Positions 24,641 through 34,955 of a stretch of DNA of 64,000 nucleotides are shown piece after piece. The notes under the pieces are model-generated. The model worked only from the letters and a program-made list of their open reading frames with translations, had not been told where the DNA came from and made no database searches. The position numbers were made by a program, and so were the translations under genes. This stretch comes from Laburnicola sp. R22_1 (Eukaryota > Ascomycota > Dothideomycetes > Pleosporales > Didymosphaeriaceae), in contig JACONQ010000004.1 in NCBI GenBank assembly GCA_014281115.1, forward strand, positions 2,046,001 through 2,110,000, read 5' to 3'. The stretch's first letter is position 1. Each line of letters opens with the position of its first letter.

Positions 24641-26307
24641 ACGCAAGCTCTTTCTAGCCTCTACATAAAACTATTTTGTTATTATTTATTTATTCTTTTG
24701 CGTAATACATTTATTTAATTCTTTCTATACACATACATTACTTAAAAATACGCTTTTTCCTATCTATTTATTTGCATAGAAAGAGAAGAGACACAGCACA
24801 CATTTATTTAGAGAAGAGTTTTTTATTTTAGTACTTATAGATAATGTCTAGAAGTGTCTATCCTACTATCTAGCCCTATCCTATGCAATAATTGCACCTA
24901 GCACTATAGCTCTACCACACGTAAGAACTATATAATCCTGCCTAGAAGTTTGCTACTATATAACATTTAGTAAAGGGCCTAGGGCTAGAGTTATTACTAT
25001 AGTAGTAAGTGCATGTAGTGCCCCTAAGAATACTACGCAACTAGATAAGGAGTGCATAAAAGTAGCCCTTGCGCCAAATAAGCTTAGCAATCTATAGATG
25101 CAGTTTTATACTAGCTGTAAGAATAATATTAATATTATATAAAGGTAAATATATAACACGCAACTTCTTAGCCTATTTTCTCTAGTTAGCATTTATATAA
25201 AAGCAAAGAATAGAAAAACTTATATTAATAGAGATGCCCTAAATAAATATATAGTTTGCCTAGGAACTAGTTAGGAGGGTAATGCGCATTCTTCTGCCTA
25301 GAAGAGCTACTATAGTGGCATTAAAGCTAGAGAGGCCTAGCTAGTTAAGACCTGCTAGTATAAGCGCTATTATCTACACTAAGTTAGCATTATATAGAGA
25401 CAAGATATTATATAATAAGGGATATAATTTAGCACTATATAAAATAGAGAATTAGCTTAATAAAAAGAGAAAAGAGCTAGAGAGAAGGGACACGTACGGA
25501 GAGATATTTAAAGTAGAGGATAAAAGAGAGAAGAATAAAAGAAGGAAGGCCTACCGTATATGCCTCTCTCTTCTATTCAGAGCCTTAATTCCTACCCCTT
25601 ATTAGTGTTTATCTTCCCTTATCTAACGTTGTATAATTGCCCAACATCGCTGTCTAAATAAATAAGATAACTAGGTCCACCTATTATATAAGAAATAAAC
25701 TAAGCAAAAGAACTCTATATAAATAATATATTATTACTATAATCTTATTATTAACTGCGCAATCTTACTCTTAACCACTATTAGCTAGACTACTACTATA
25801 CTACTAATAAGCCTAATTGCGCCTCTAATAAATGGCAGCAAAGTATAATAAATAGTTAGTTGATAGAATCTTTCTATTAACTAGAGCAAACTAGCTAGAG
25901 CAGAAGGCGTATAGATAGGAGAATAATAAATAGATAAGGTAAATATTAGCAAGTAGATAGTTTGTGCGGAGGAAGGGAGAACTACTAATAGCAACCTTAA
26001 AATAAAAAGTTACTAGTGTCTGTACACTATATAGGCAAGAGCACCTAAGAGTATTAAGTTTTTAATATTGTCGCACAATAGCATTATATAGAGATTACGT
26101 AATGCCTATGCGCTGTGGCCTATATACTATAGAATCTTCTCCTTTCTATCTACACCCTCGCTAGAGACAAGCAATTAATACTAAGTTATTCTATTATATT
26201 ATTTTCTTTCCTCGTATAATCATCCTGTATACCCTCCACGCTTGCCAGTATAGAGGATTAGAATTTAATGTCTATACAGCTAGCTATAGAGTACACATTT
26301 AATAAAT
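24641..26307. other. AT-rich RIP-mutated DNA, no assignable gene
   Basis: About 1.7 kb of TA-dense sequence. A weak plus-strand frame around 25,840-26,130 reads LEQKAYR-, RRKGELLIATLKQKVT- and RDYVMPM-like stretches, reminiscent of a transposase N-terminus, but it is too damaged to assign. No terminal repeats were recognised. Confidence 0.4.
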
Positions 26308-26465
26308 AATAATATTAATAGAGTAATAGAGTAATAGTATATCTAGTATATATTATTTTTATTTTATTACTTATAAAAAATAGTATATACCTATTAATAT
26401 ATTAACTTATATTATGTATAATAATCTAAATTGTAGTTTATAAGAATTAGAATAATTAAAAATAA
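26308..26465 (+). repeat. Left arm of an imperfect ~150-bp inverted repeat
   Basis: Its reverse complement matches 28,227-28,376 over roughly 115-150 bases by eye, the best block being ATAAGTTAATATATTAATAG. The two arms are about 1.8 kb apart and enclose the left LTR of Gypsy F. The origin is unknown. Confidence 0.6.
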
Positions 26466-26480
26466 ATAAATAACTTATAT

Positions 26481-26583
26481 GTGTATTGTTAGATTAACTA
26501 CCTAGGGGTAGAATAACAAAGGCTTTTATCTTAAATAATATAATAAAAAAGCAAAGCCCCCTACTTAGTAATTAAAAAAGGGT
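26481..26583 (+). repeat. Short interspersed repeat, copy 1 (RIP-mutated)
   Basis: Core reads CTACCTAGGGGTAG, then AAAGGCTTTTATCTTAAAT, then GCAAAGCCCCCTACTTAGTA. It matches copies at 27,990, 43,050 and (minus strand) 54,968. Differences from the copy at 54,968 are mostly C to T or G to A. The class is unknown (MITE- or SINE-like). Confidence 0.72.
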
Positions 26584-26670
26584 AAATAACTTATAGTATA
26601 GTTATACTAAAGCCTTTTATTTCTTTTTTAAAGTTCTAAATATAGCCTTTTTATCTAGAAGAGAAATATA

Positions 26671-26675
26671 GTAGA
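26671..26675. repeat. Target-site duplication of Gypsy F, left
   Basis: GTAGA directly before the left LTR; the same five bases follow the right LTR at 41,347-41,351. Confidence 0.85.
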
Positions 26676-26953
26676 TGTAATAGTTCGTACCTACCTCCCT
26701 ACTAGTTATTTACTATTACCTTTTCTTTTACATCTTAATAGCGCCTTTTATCTTATAGAAGACGTCTTTCCTAGTTAGTGTTAGTGTGTAGTTAGCGTAG
26801 GCCTATGCCCTACGTTACCTACTATATATGTAAGAGCCCTCTAGATTTCTTCCTTATCTCTTATCTTAGTATAGTCTTAATTTAATTATCTCTTTTAACT
26901 ATACTAGCTATTCCTAAGAGGTTTGCCCTATAAAGCTGTGTACTACCCTTATA
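26676..26953 (+). repeat. Gypsy F left (5') LTR
   Basis: Begins TGTAATAGTTCGTACCTACC and ends near CCCTTATA. It aligns end to end with 41,070-41,346, with differences mostly transitions. Confidence 0.87.
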
Positions 26954-27057
26954 TTATACTAAAATTAAATTTCTTTAGCTATAGATAGTAATATAATATC
27001 TACTCTTTCCTTAAGACGCTGCTCGTAGGCGGTTAAATTAGTAGAAGTTTTAGCTTA

Positions 27058-27290
27058 CTAGGTTAGGCTAGAAGCGTGTTAGTTACTTTAGTACTAGGTA
27101 GTATTATTATACTGCGCTAAGGTAGATTAGGCTATTACTTACTAGGTTAGACTAGAAGTTTATTAGTTACTTTAGTGCTAAGTAGTATTACTATACTACG
27201 CTAAGGTAAGTTAGGCTATTACTTATTAGGTTAGGCTAGAAGTGTATTAGTTACTTTAGTGCTAGATAGTATTATTATATTATGCTAAGG
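27058..27290. repeat. Tandem repeat, period about 83 bp, nearly three units
   Basis: Units start at 27,058, 27,141 and 27,224, each with ACTAGGTTAGGCTAGAAG followed by TTAGTTACTTTAGT and TATTATTATACT-like blocks. They lie in the leader of Gypsy F. Confidence 0.8.
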
Positions 27291-27989
27291 CCTACTTAGA
27301 GAGGTTACTTACTTAATTAGGTAGAGAGTTTCTAAAATATAAATAATAATTACTAAATAATAACTACTACGCTACACCTTATAGAGCTAACTTGCCTAAT
27401 AACTATCTTTTAACGCTATTATAGTAAGGGTATAAGGCATAAAGCTAGGGGAATTAGAGCTAGGCTATAAAAGTAATATAGAGGTTAAAGTTTTATATAT
27501 TTTATCTTACACTGTATTTTTTACTTAATCTTTTTTTAGCTTAGACTATACGCTAGCTTGCATGCTATATAAGACCTGCTACTTTAGGTCTTACTATATC
27601 CTCTTTGCAACTCCTACTTCGCTTAACCTTACTATTCTCTATACTATAGTAAGCTACTACCCTTTAATCTAAAAGACTTTTAGAATATTTTCTGCGTCCT
27701 CTCTACTCCTAAATAGTTCTAGAATTACTAATATAGAGGTAAATATTTATCTATACCCTACTAATAATAGTTTATATAACGCTTGCCTTAAGAAGATTTT
27801 TCTACTTAACCCTACTAGTAAGCTATTATCTATCTAGCGTGGAAAGCAGCTAATAGCTGCTCTCTAGACAACTAGTTACTTTGTCCCTAGCCTTATAAAA
27901 AAAAGAGTATTATTAAACTACTAAAAAAAGTCTATACTAAAGAAATCCTTTATAATATATAGCACAATTACTATGTAGCATTATTTTAT

Positions 27990-28075
27990 CTACCTAGGGG
28001 TAGGACAATAAAGGCTTTTATCTTAAATAACATAAAAAAAGCAGAGCCCCCTACTTAGTAATTAAAAAAGGCGTA
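27990..28075 (+). repeat. Short interspersed repeat, copy 2 (RIP-mutated)
   Basis: CTACCTAGGGGTAG at 27,990, then AAAGGCTTTTATCTTAAAT and GCAGAGCCCCCTACTTAGTA. The sequence after it (GCGTAGAAAGGTAATAATAA) is also shared with copy 3. Confidence 0.72.
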
Positions 28076-28960
28076 GAAAGGTAATAATAAAAAAAGCGCA
28101 TTTAAACTGCTAAGCGAGCTTAATGGTCTTAGCGCAGGGCTGCTCCTATAAGCAAAATTTTTATAAAGAGGCTACTTAGAACTTTAGAAAAGATAAGACT
28201 TTAGTGCAGCCACACTATAAGCTATCTCTTTTTTACTATTCTAAGTCATAAACCACTATCTAGATTATTACAAATAATATAAGTTAATATATTAATAGGT
28301 ATGTTTCTTATAAATAGTAGAATAAGAGTATTATATACTAGATACACTATTGCTCTATTATTATATTAAGGTTATCTTTAACAAATCTCCTCCTATTACT
28401 ATCTCTTTACGCCCTACTATCTTTCTAGGTATTAATATTATTTCTAAAAAAGTACTTGCCACTATTAAAGAGTATATATCGTAGTTTTATACTACTACTA
28501 CAGTAGTAATAATACTAGAGTTCTATTCTATCTATAAGATAATTATCTATAGGAGTTTAGTATACCTAACTATCTAGAAGGCAATTCTTATATACTAGCT
28601 AGGTTAGTAGCTTATCTTATTTTTAAAGACTATCAAGCCTATATTCCTACTCTAGTAGAAGCAATTACTTCTTATTAGTAATAGAATCCTCTAGTAGAAA
28701 ACGCAAGAAAATAATAAGATGTTTATTAATAAGCTATAAGGTAGTAAGAGTGTTATATAGATTTGCAAGATTCTTCTAACTATTATTACTATTATTACTA
28801 TTAAGTTAGCTTATCTAAGTAAGTACGCCGCGTAAGCGACGTATAAGCGTAGATAATAAATAATAGTAGTAATAATAATCTAGGTGTGCTATATATAGCG
28901 TAAGTAAACCTTATATAGATTAGAAGCTTATAAAGTGTAAATATAGTATAAGTAAGTTTA
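28076..28960. other. AT-rich stretch in Gypsy F leader, includes right arm of inverted repeat
   Basis: No readable frame. 28,227-28,376 is the inverted partner of 26,308-26,465. The block at 28,125-28,150 (CTTAGCGCAGGG) faintly resembles a tRNA A-box, but I see no B-box, so no tRNA or SINE is claimed. Confidence 0.4.
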
Positions 28961-29783
28961 AACTATTATTGCGTTGTTAGATAGTGTTTAAAATTAGTCT
29001 TTAATTAGAATTAGATGCTATACATAGTATATAATAACCTTCTATCTTAACTTACTTTAACCTTAAACTAAAAAAAGGTTAAAAAAGGTATTTAGTAAAC
29101 TAACCTAATTACTATATTACTACAATTAAAGTAGACTAGCTAAGTAATAAATTTTTAATAGTAGATCTTAAGTAGCTTATATACTAAGGCAAAGCTAAAC
29201 TTAAAGCTACTAGTAAGTATAACGCATTTATAGAAAAATTTAAGCTAGACTAATTAATTTAGTATAGCTTAGAAATAAGACAGTTACTTGCTACCTATTA
29301 GCTTTAGGCTTAATATTGCTTTTCTTAAGGCCTATTTTTAAAGACAGCACTAGATTTAGTAACTAGAGCTATTATAAAGTCTAAAGAAGACTCTAACTAA
29401 AAAGTTCTTATTTAGGCTTAATGCAAGCGCGCTAATATATTTAAATAAGCTTTTACTATACTTAAGATAATAACAACTTATACTATAGTATATATAGTCT
29501 TAGAAGATTTTTACTCCTAGTCTAATATTACTAATTAAGTAGCTATTAGATAAGACTTATTTAGCCCTAAAAAAGTTCTCCCCTTTATTAAAGATAGTTA
29601 TAATCTATAGCACTGCACTTATGTCCCTTTAAAATCCCCCAGTCTAGAAAAGCCTAATTTATTATATAGTTTACGCCGCCCTTAGGCAGCTAAGCAAAGC
29701 TTATCCTACCTAGCTGCGCCCTAATATATACTATAATATCTACTCTAGTTTATAATATCTGCTCTCTAATAGAATAATACTCT

Positions 29784-29788
29784 TTACT
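29784..29788. repeat. Target-site duplication of inner Copia, left
   Basis: TTACT, repeated at 34,951-34,955 directly after the other LTR. Confidence 0.88.
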
Positions 29789-29953
29789 TGTTAGATTTGA
29801 GCACTATTTGAGCTCATTGAGATGGGGGGTCTGATAGATGAGATGGATGAACAGTTGTATTGTGTGTGTTGTGTGACTTGTTGGCTCGAGGTCTAATTTA
29901 GAGGGTGGAGCCGACCACGTGCCCTTGTTCGGCAACACGGCTCTAATCTGACA
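29789..29953 (-). repeat. Copia D 3' LTR
   Basis: 165 bp, plus-strand reading TGTTAGATTTGAGCAC to CTCTAATCTGACA. Pairs with 34,786-34,950. Confidence 0.93.
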
Positions 29954-30004
29954 CACCCCCTTAGCTTAGGCTTATTCTTAAGCTGGACCCCTTGTAGCCG
30001 TCCT

Positions 30005-33000
30005 TTATTCTAGAGTAATAGCCTCTATCCTTTGTTCTAGCTCGTTAATTTGTACCTCCTTTCTGTTAAGATCCTCTGCCATATTAATAAGTCCTAGTTG
30101 ATCTAGAAACTTGCTCCATTTGTTGACAGGAAGGGCCTTCGTGAGCCCATTAGCTATCATTTCGTTCGACTGAGTGTAGGTGACCCTGATCCTTCCTTGC
30201 GCTACCTCTTGTCTTAACCAATGGTTATGAATATCCACATGGCGGAGTTTAGTATTGAGCTGCGCAGTCTCCTTAGCGACAAGCTGTATCGTCTGCCGGT
30301 TGTCGCATTTGATAGTAATCGTTTAATCCGCGAGCTTGACCTAGAGCTCATTAAGCAGGCGTGATGTAAACAGTGCCTCCTTAGCTACCTGTGATAGGGC
30401 TAGTAGCTCGGCTTCAGTGGTAGATATGGTGACAGTATCTTGCTTGCTTGCTTTCCACATAATCAGCCCACCAAACAGTTTAATAATATATCCTTGAGAA
30501 CTCTTTTAGTCCAGTGTATTATCCGCAAACAAGGCATCGCTTGCTACCTCAAAACTGTCTTCTCCACCTAGCTGTAACGCCCTTGTGTGTGTTTCTTGGA
30601 GGTATAGTAGGACTCGATCGGCGGCATCTTGATGTTAGCTGCCAGGGTTGGTAAGAAATCGTGCTAATTGGGAGGACGCGAAAGCAGTGTCCGGCCGGGT
30701 GGTGACTGTGGCGAATAGGATCGATCCGACCTTGCGTTGGTATCTGTTAATCTCAGATGGACTAGCGAAGCCTGATTGTAGAGTAAGCTCAATGCTACTT
30801 ATTAGGGTATCATGCCTAAGGCTTTGGTTATCAACTAGCCTGGCGATCTTATTAACATATAACGCTTGTAAGAGCCAGATCTTTCGTTGCGGGCGGTTCC
30901 TAAGAATCTTAACCCCTAGGAACCATTAGAGATCTTTTCCTCCTGTAAGGGTGTACTTTTCTTGTAGCTGCTTAATAACTAGCTCAGCCTAGGGTTTGTT
31001 CTCCTGTTTATAGGCAATAATGATATCATCTACGTAGAAGAAGATAATTACGCCTTGTTTAATTATACAGCAAGGTTTATGGGGTATGCTAATAAGGCCT
31101 AAGCCTCGCAGTGTTAAAGTAAACTCTCTCTGCCAGAGTAGTGGTGAGATCCGGAGTCCGTATAGCGCCTTGTTAAGCTTCAGGATTGTCCCAGGTTTGT
31201 TATAGCCTCGTGGCATCCTTATGTATATATCTCGGTCGATCTTCGCGTAAACAAAGGCATTCGTAACGTCGTATTAAAGGAGCTCTAGGTCGAATCGCGC
31301 CGCAATCGCCATAAGCATACGAAATGATTGTCCGGCCAATGTTGCTGCGTATGTATCTTGTGACGTGATATTTCTCTGTTAATCGCCACAAACGACGAGG
31401 CGTGCTTTGCACTTCTTAAGTTAGTAATGTTTATTAAACTTATAGGTGTATACCCACATACAGTTGAGGATCTGTTCTTCAGTCAGCTTGATTGTTTTAG
31501 CTGGTATCTCAGTCTAGGATCTCATATCCTGGTGACTGTTCAGGTGCTGTTTCTCAGCTTCCTTGAACATATCGCACAGTGGATGTTCTTTAAGCTTATT
31601 ATAGTGGGAAGGTGGCATAGGCAACTAGCTCCTGTGTAGTTTTAATCCTTTAGAGAGCAATCTTTTCAACTGCGCCTTATCTAATGTTTTCCCATTAAAG
31701 TTCCCTGCGTTTCCCACTTCGGTGCCAGCTATGAATGCTGCAGCCCATAGGCATGTTATTGATGATAAGGGTTGGTGGTCTTTCTCTTTGTCTTCCTCTA
31801 CCGGTAATTGTGCAAGGAGTGTCACTGGTGATAGTGTGATTGGCGGAGTGGGATAAGTATAGTCCACTTTCCTGCCTTGTCGATATCTAGGCTAGTCTTC
31901 ATCCTGCGGGTTGTCTCGAATCGTCTCATCTTTATAGAATAACTCTGTCTCTGGTTTAGCTAGTTTAGCTGTGGACAGTAGTTCAACCGATCGGACCTAT
32001 GCGGCGATCTCTTTAAGGGTATTGTGCATAAGGTTATCTATAAGGTCCTCTGTCTTTCCGCTAAAGATGCTGTCTTCGTCAAATATTACGTCCTGGGTGC
32101 TAATTACTTTCCCAAGCGAGGGTATCCATATCCAAAAGATGTTGGAGGATCAGTATCCTACCAGATATCCAATCCACGCCTTTAGGTTAAGACGTTGTAG
32201 CCTGCTCTTGCCACAGCGGGTATTATCTGTCATTGCAAAAGCTTTGCACCCATATGCCTTAAGATAGGTTTAATCTGGCTTTTGTGGTGCTGTAACCACT
32301 CCATTCTAGAAGGCCACTGTTGTGAAGAAGACTTTGTATGGTGTTCTCCAGTGATTCGCATAGTTTGGCGTTCGATTATAGAGGTAGACAGCTGACCGGG
32401 TGATCTCTGGCCACATATCCCATGGTAGGTTGGTATTAAGTCGCATTGCCCGGGCTTTGTCTTTTATTACACCCCCTGAGCGTTTAGCTCCCCTATTCTG
32501 TGCTTGTGTGTTAGGTGCTGAAGGCTTAATTGTAATCCCCTGGGCTGTGCACCATCGATTGACTTCTTGTTTAACTGTGAATATTTCGTTGTCTGCTTTA
32601 ATTACCTTAACTATAAGGTTAAATTGGTTCTTTATGAACTTTGTAAAAGTGGCCAAAGTTTAGATAATAAATCGAGCTGTGCGATTGTCCTTAAAGTAGA
32701 AATCCCACATTAGTCCTGAGTATCGATTGGTGATTAGCATTTAGCTCTTCTCTTTTGTTGAGCTGCCATCTTCGTAGCTGTGGAAGTCTATTGCGACTCG
32801 TTCTCCTAGTCCTTCATTAATTGGTTGTGGTGTTTGGCGGATTAACCTCTTAGATTTGGCTCGTCCGCAGGCGTCGCACTGTACTATAGTGATGCCTTTA
32901 ATCCGCACCCCCTCAGATTGCTGCACTAGGTGCTTAAGAGCACTAGGGCCTGGATGCCCTAGTCGCTTATGCCATCGCAGTGCGTCTGCCTTTTGCGGAG

Positions 33001-34744
33001 ATCTCTTGGTGCGTGAGGTAATCCTGTGGGTGTGGAAGGTTGCCTGTTCTATTGGTTCTGGTTGGTATTCTAGAACCTATTAGTTGTAGAGCTCTTGTAG
33101 CTCAGCAATAACTGTGTTATCTGCTCGCTTTAGGCTTGTGGGTTCTGATTTGGTATCCCACTATAGCTCTTAACGCTGTAGTATCCTGAAAGACACTAGG
33201 TTGCATAGAAGGTCTGGGCAATAGGCCACATTGTTAAGGCGTAGTATCCGCTGTCTAGCCGGGCCCTTTAGTTTAAGGTGAACTGTGCTATATCCTTTAA
33301 CCTATATTTGTGTATTTCCAGCCTATATAAAGTCTCCAGGCGATGGAGGGCGAAATAAGACAAATCGATTGAGGTTGTTCGCGATGTGGCAGGTGGTGCC
33401 TAAATTAAGGATCGAGGAGTATTGTAGTGGGTAGCTCGTAGAATCGGATTGATATAATGCCGCATTGAAGCTGGCTCGGATAGTGGAAATTTTCCGTCCA
33501 TCTAGTCAATTATTATTGATCTTAGGAGTAGGGGTATGTGAATTCTTAATTTGTGGGGTTTAAGACCTTAGTCTCTTTACCTTCCTTATCTCCTCTTATA
33601 GATCTGAATTATTTCTAATCCTGTATTATACCATGTCTGTAAAGCCAGGTTGTGGCCTAAACCACTCTGGTGTATGTTCTGGATATGCGTAGAAGCAGTC
33701 TTTTAGACTATGCCTTTGTCCACAAGCAGGGTATTTTCTGCCTTTAACTACTATTATATCCTCTATTAAGAACTGCTTAGATATAGTACTTTAACTAAAG
33801 GATTGTTTTTATTAAGGTCTCCCCTGTCCACGTTAGTTATTTGTAGAAGATGGCGCGTCTTTAGCAGCGTAAGAGGCGTCCCTATTAGTGCCCAGGGTGG
33901 ATGTACCACTAGTAGCAAGAGATAGCTCACTAGCAGCAAAGGCGCCCCTATGCTATTTGCCCTTAATTAGGTGGAGTATTGCTATATGTTCTTAGAAGCG
34001 TTTTATTATCTCCTTCCTTATTATATCTATGTCTTAGCGTCTAGTTTCTTAAAAGGACACGCCCTAGGTAGGGGCAGCCTTTATAATTGTAGTTAGGAAG
34101 TCCTTTATAGTATTATAAATTAATTGTACTTTAGCGACATTGTTTGTCTCTGCTTCTATAGCCGCCTAATTATACTTAGTTAGCTAGGTATCCCAGTTTA
34201 AGGGTTGTCTTATCGGCTTAAGAGCCTGTAGGTATCGTGCTCTTGCTCTATCCCACTCGTCTTCCCTATTAACGCCTACTATCTGCGTTAGAGATTTAAT
34301 CTATTGCCAGATCTGCTCTTTAGGCTTACAGCAGTTATATTATAGGTGTTACAACATAGTTAATTAGATGTAGATAACTACTTTCTTAAGACTTGTTCTC
34401 TCCTCTTAGTATTCCTTATCCTTAATCTTGTAGTCCTTAAGCTATATCTTGTAGAACTTAATGTCCTCCTTATATGCCTTAAGGCCTGAGTTTGATAGCT
34501 CTAATAGGCGCGTTGGAGGGTTTTGTTGATTATTGTTGTTTACGCGGATAATTAGCTGGTAACTCGCTATTTCTGGCGGCGATGGCGGTGTCGGCTTTTT
34601 GCGTGGGAGTTTGGCTCTATCTGGATTGATAATGGGCCATATATCTATTGGCTCGCATCGCGCTTTTAGCTGCTGTAGCTATGGTGTATAGTTGGTGTAA
34701 TTGGTTAACACGATTGTTGAGTCGCGGAGCGTTGACAGCGACAT
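30005..34744 (-). pseudogene. Copia D gag-pol polyprotein, broken
   Basis: The frame opens at ATG 34,744 and ends at TAA 30,005. Domains right to left: gag with a YPACGQRHSLKDCF zinc knuckle near 33,720; protease relic LNLGTTCHIANN near 33,450; gag-pre-integrase WHKRLGHPGPSALKHL near 32,960; integrase (VAIDFHSYED, 32,650-32,306 stop-free); RT with VYTYKFN, YDVTNAFVYAKI and an intact FYVDDIIIAY near 31,040; RNase H with STTEAELLALSQVAKEALF and LRHVDIHNHWLRQEV. Many Gln/Trp codons are TAG. It retains the RT Asp-Asp pair, unlike the LINE and both Gypsy copies. It would encode the full set of proteins for Copia retrotransposition if repaired; here it is not translatable. Confidence 0.9.
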
Positions 34745-34785
34745 TATCTTTTCTTAGGGTCGATTGAGGCAGTGAGACTCTTAAT

Positions 34786-34950
34786 TGTCAGATTTAAGCA
34801 CTATTTGAGCTCATTGAGATGGGGGGTCTGATGGATGAGATAGATAAACAGTTGTATTGTGTGTGTTGTGTGACTTGTTGGCTCGAGGTCTAATTTAGAG
34901 GGTGGAGCCGACCACGTGCCCTTGTTCGGCAACACGGCTCTAATCTAACA
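34786..34950 (-). repeat. Copia D 5' LTR
   Basis: 165 bp, starts TGTCAGATTTAAGCAC and ends CTCTAATCTAACA on the plus strand. Six transitions separate it from the other LTR. Confidence 0.93.
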
Positions 34951-34955
34951 TTACT
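34951..34955. repeat. Target-site duplication of inner Copia, right
   Basis: TTACT, identical to 29,784-29,788. Confidence 0.88.

Larger units (their letters stand above)
29789..34950 (-). mobile_element. Complete Ty1/Copia retrotransposon (copy D) nested in Gypsy F
   Basis: 5,162 bp with two 165-bp LTRs and a perfect TTACT duplication. LTR ends form TGTTAGATT and AATCTAACA inverted repeats. The element is antisense to its Gypsy host. A polypurine tract (AAGGGGGTG on the minus strand, 29,954-29,962) abuts the 3' LTR at 29,789-29,953. One polyprotein frame fills the interior. By eye the LTRs differ at six sites, all transitions, so this copy is younger than most of the island, yet it has stops in every domain. 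Confidence 0.95.

Noticed and set aside
28125..28160. tRNA-like A-box (CTTAGCGCAGGG) that could mark a SINE or tRNA gene
   Set aside because: No B-box or cloverleaf could be drawn, and the surrounding sequence is RIP-mutated.
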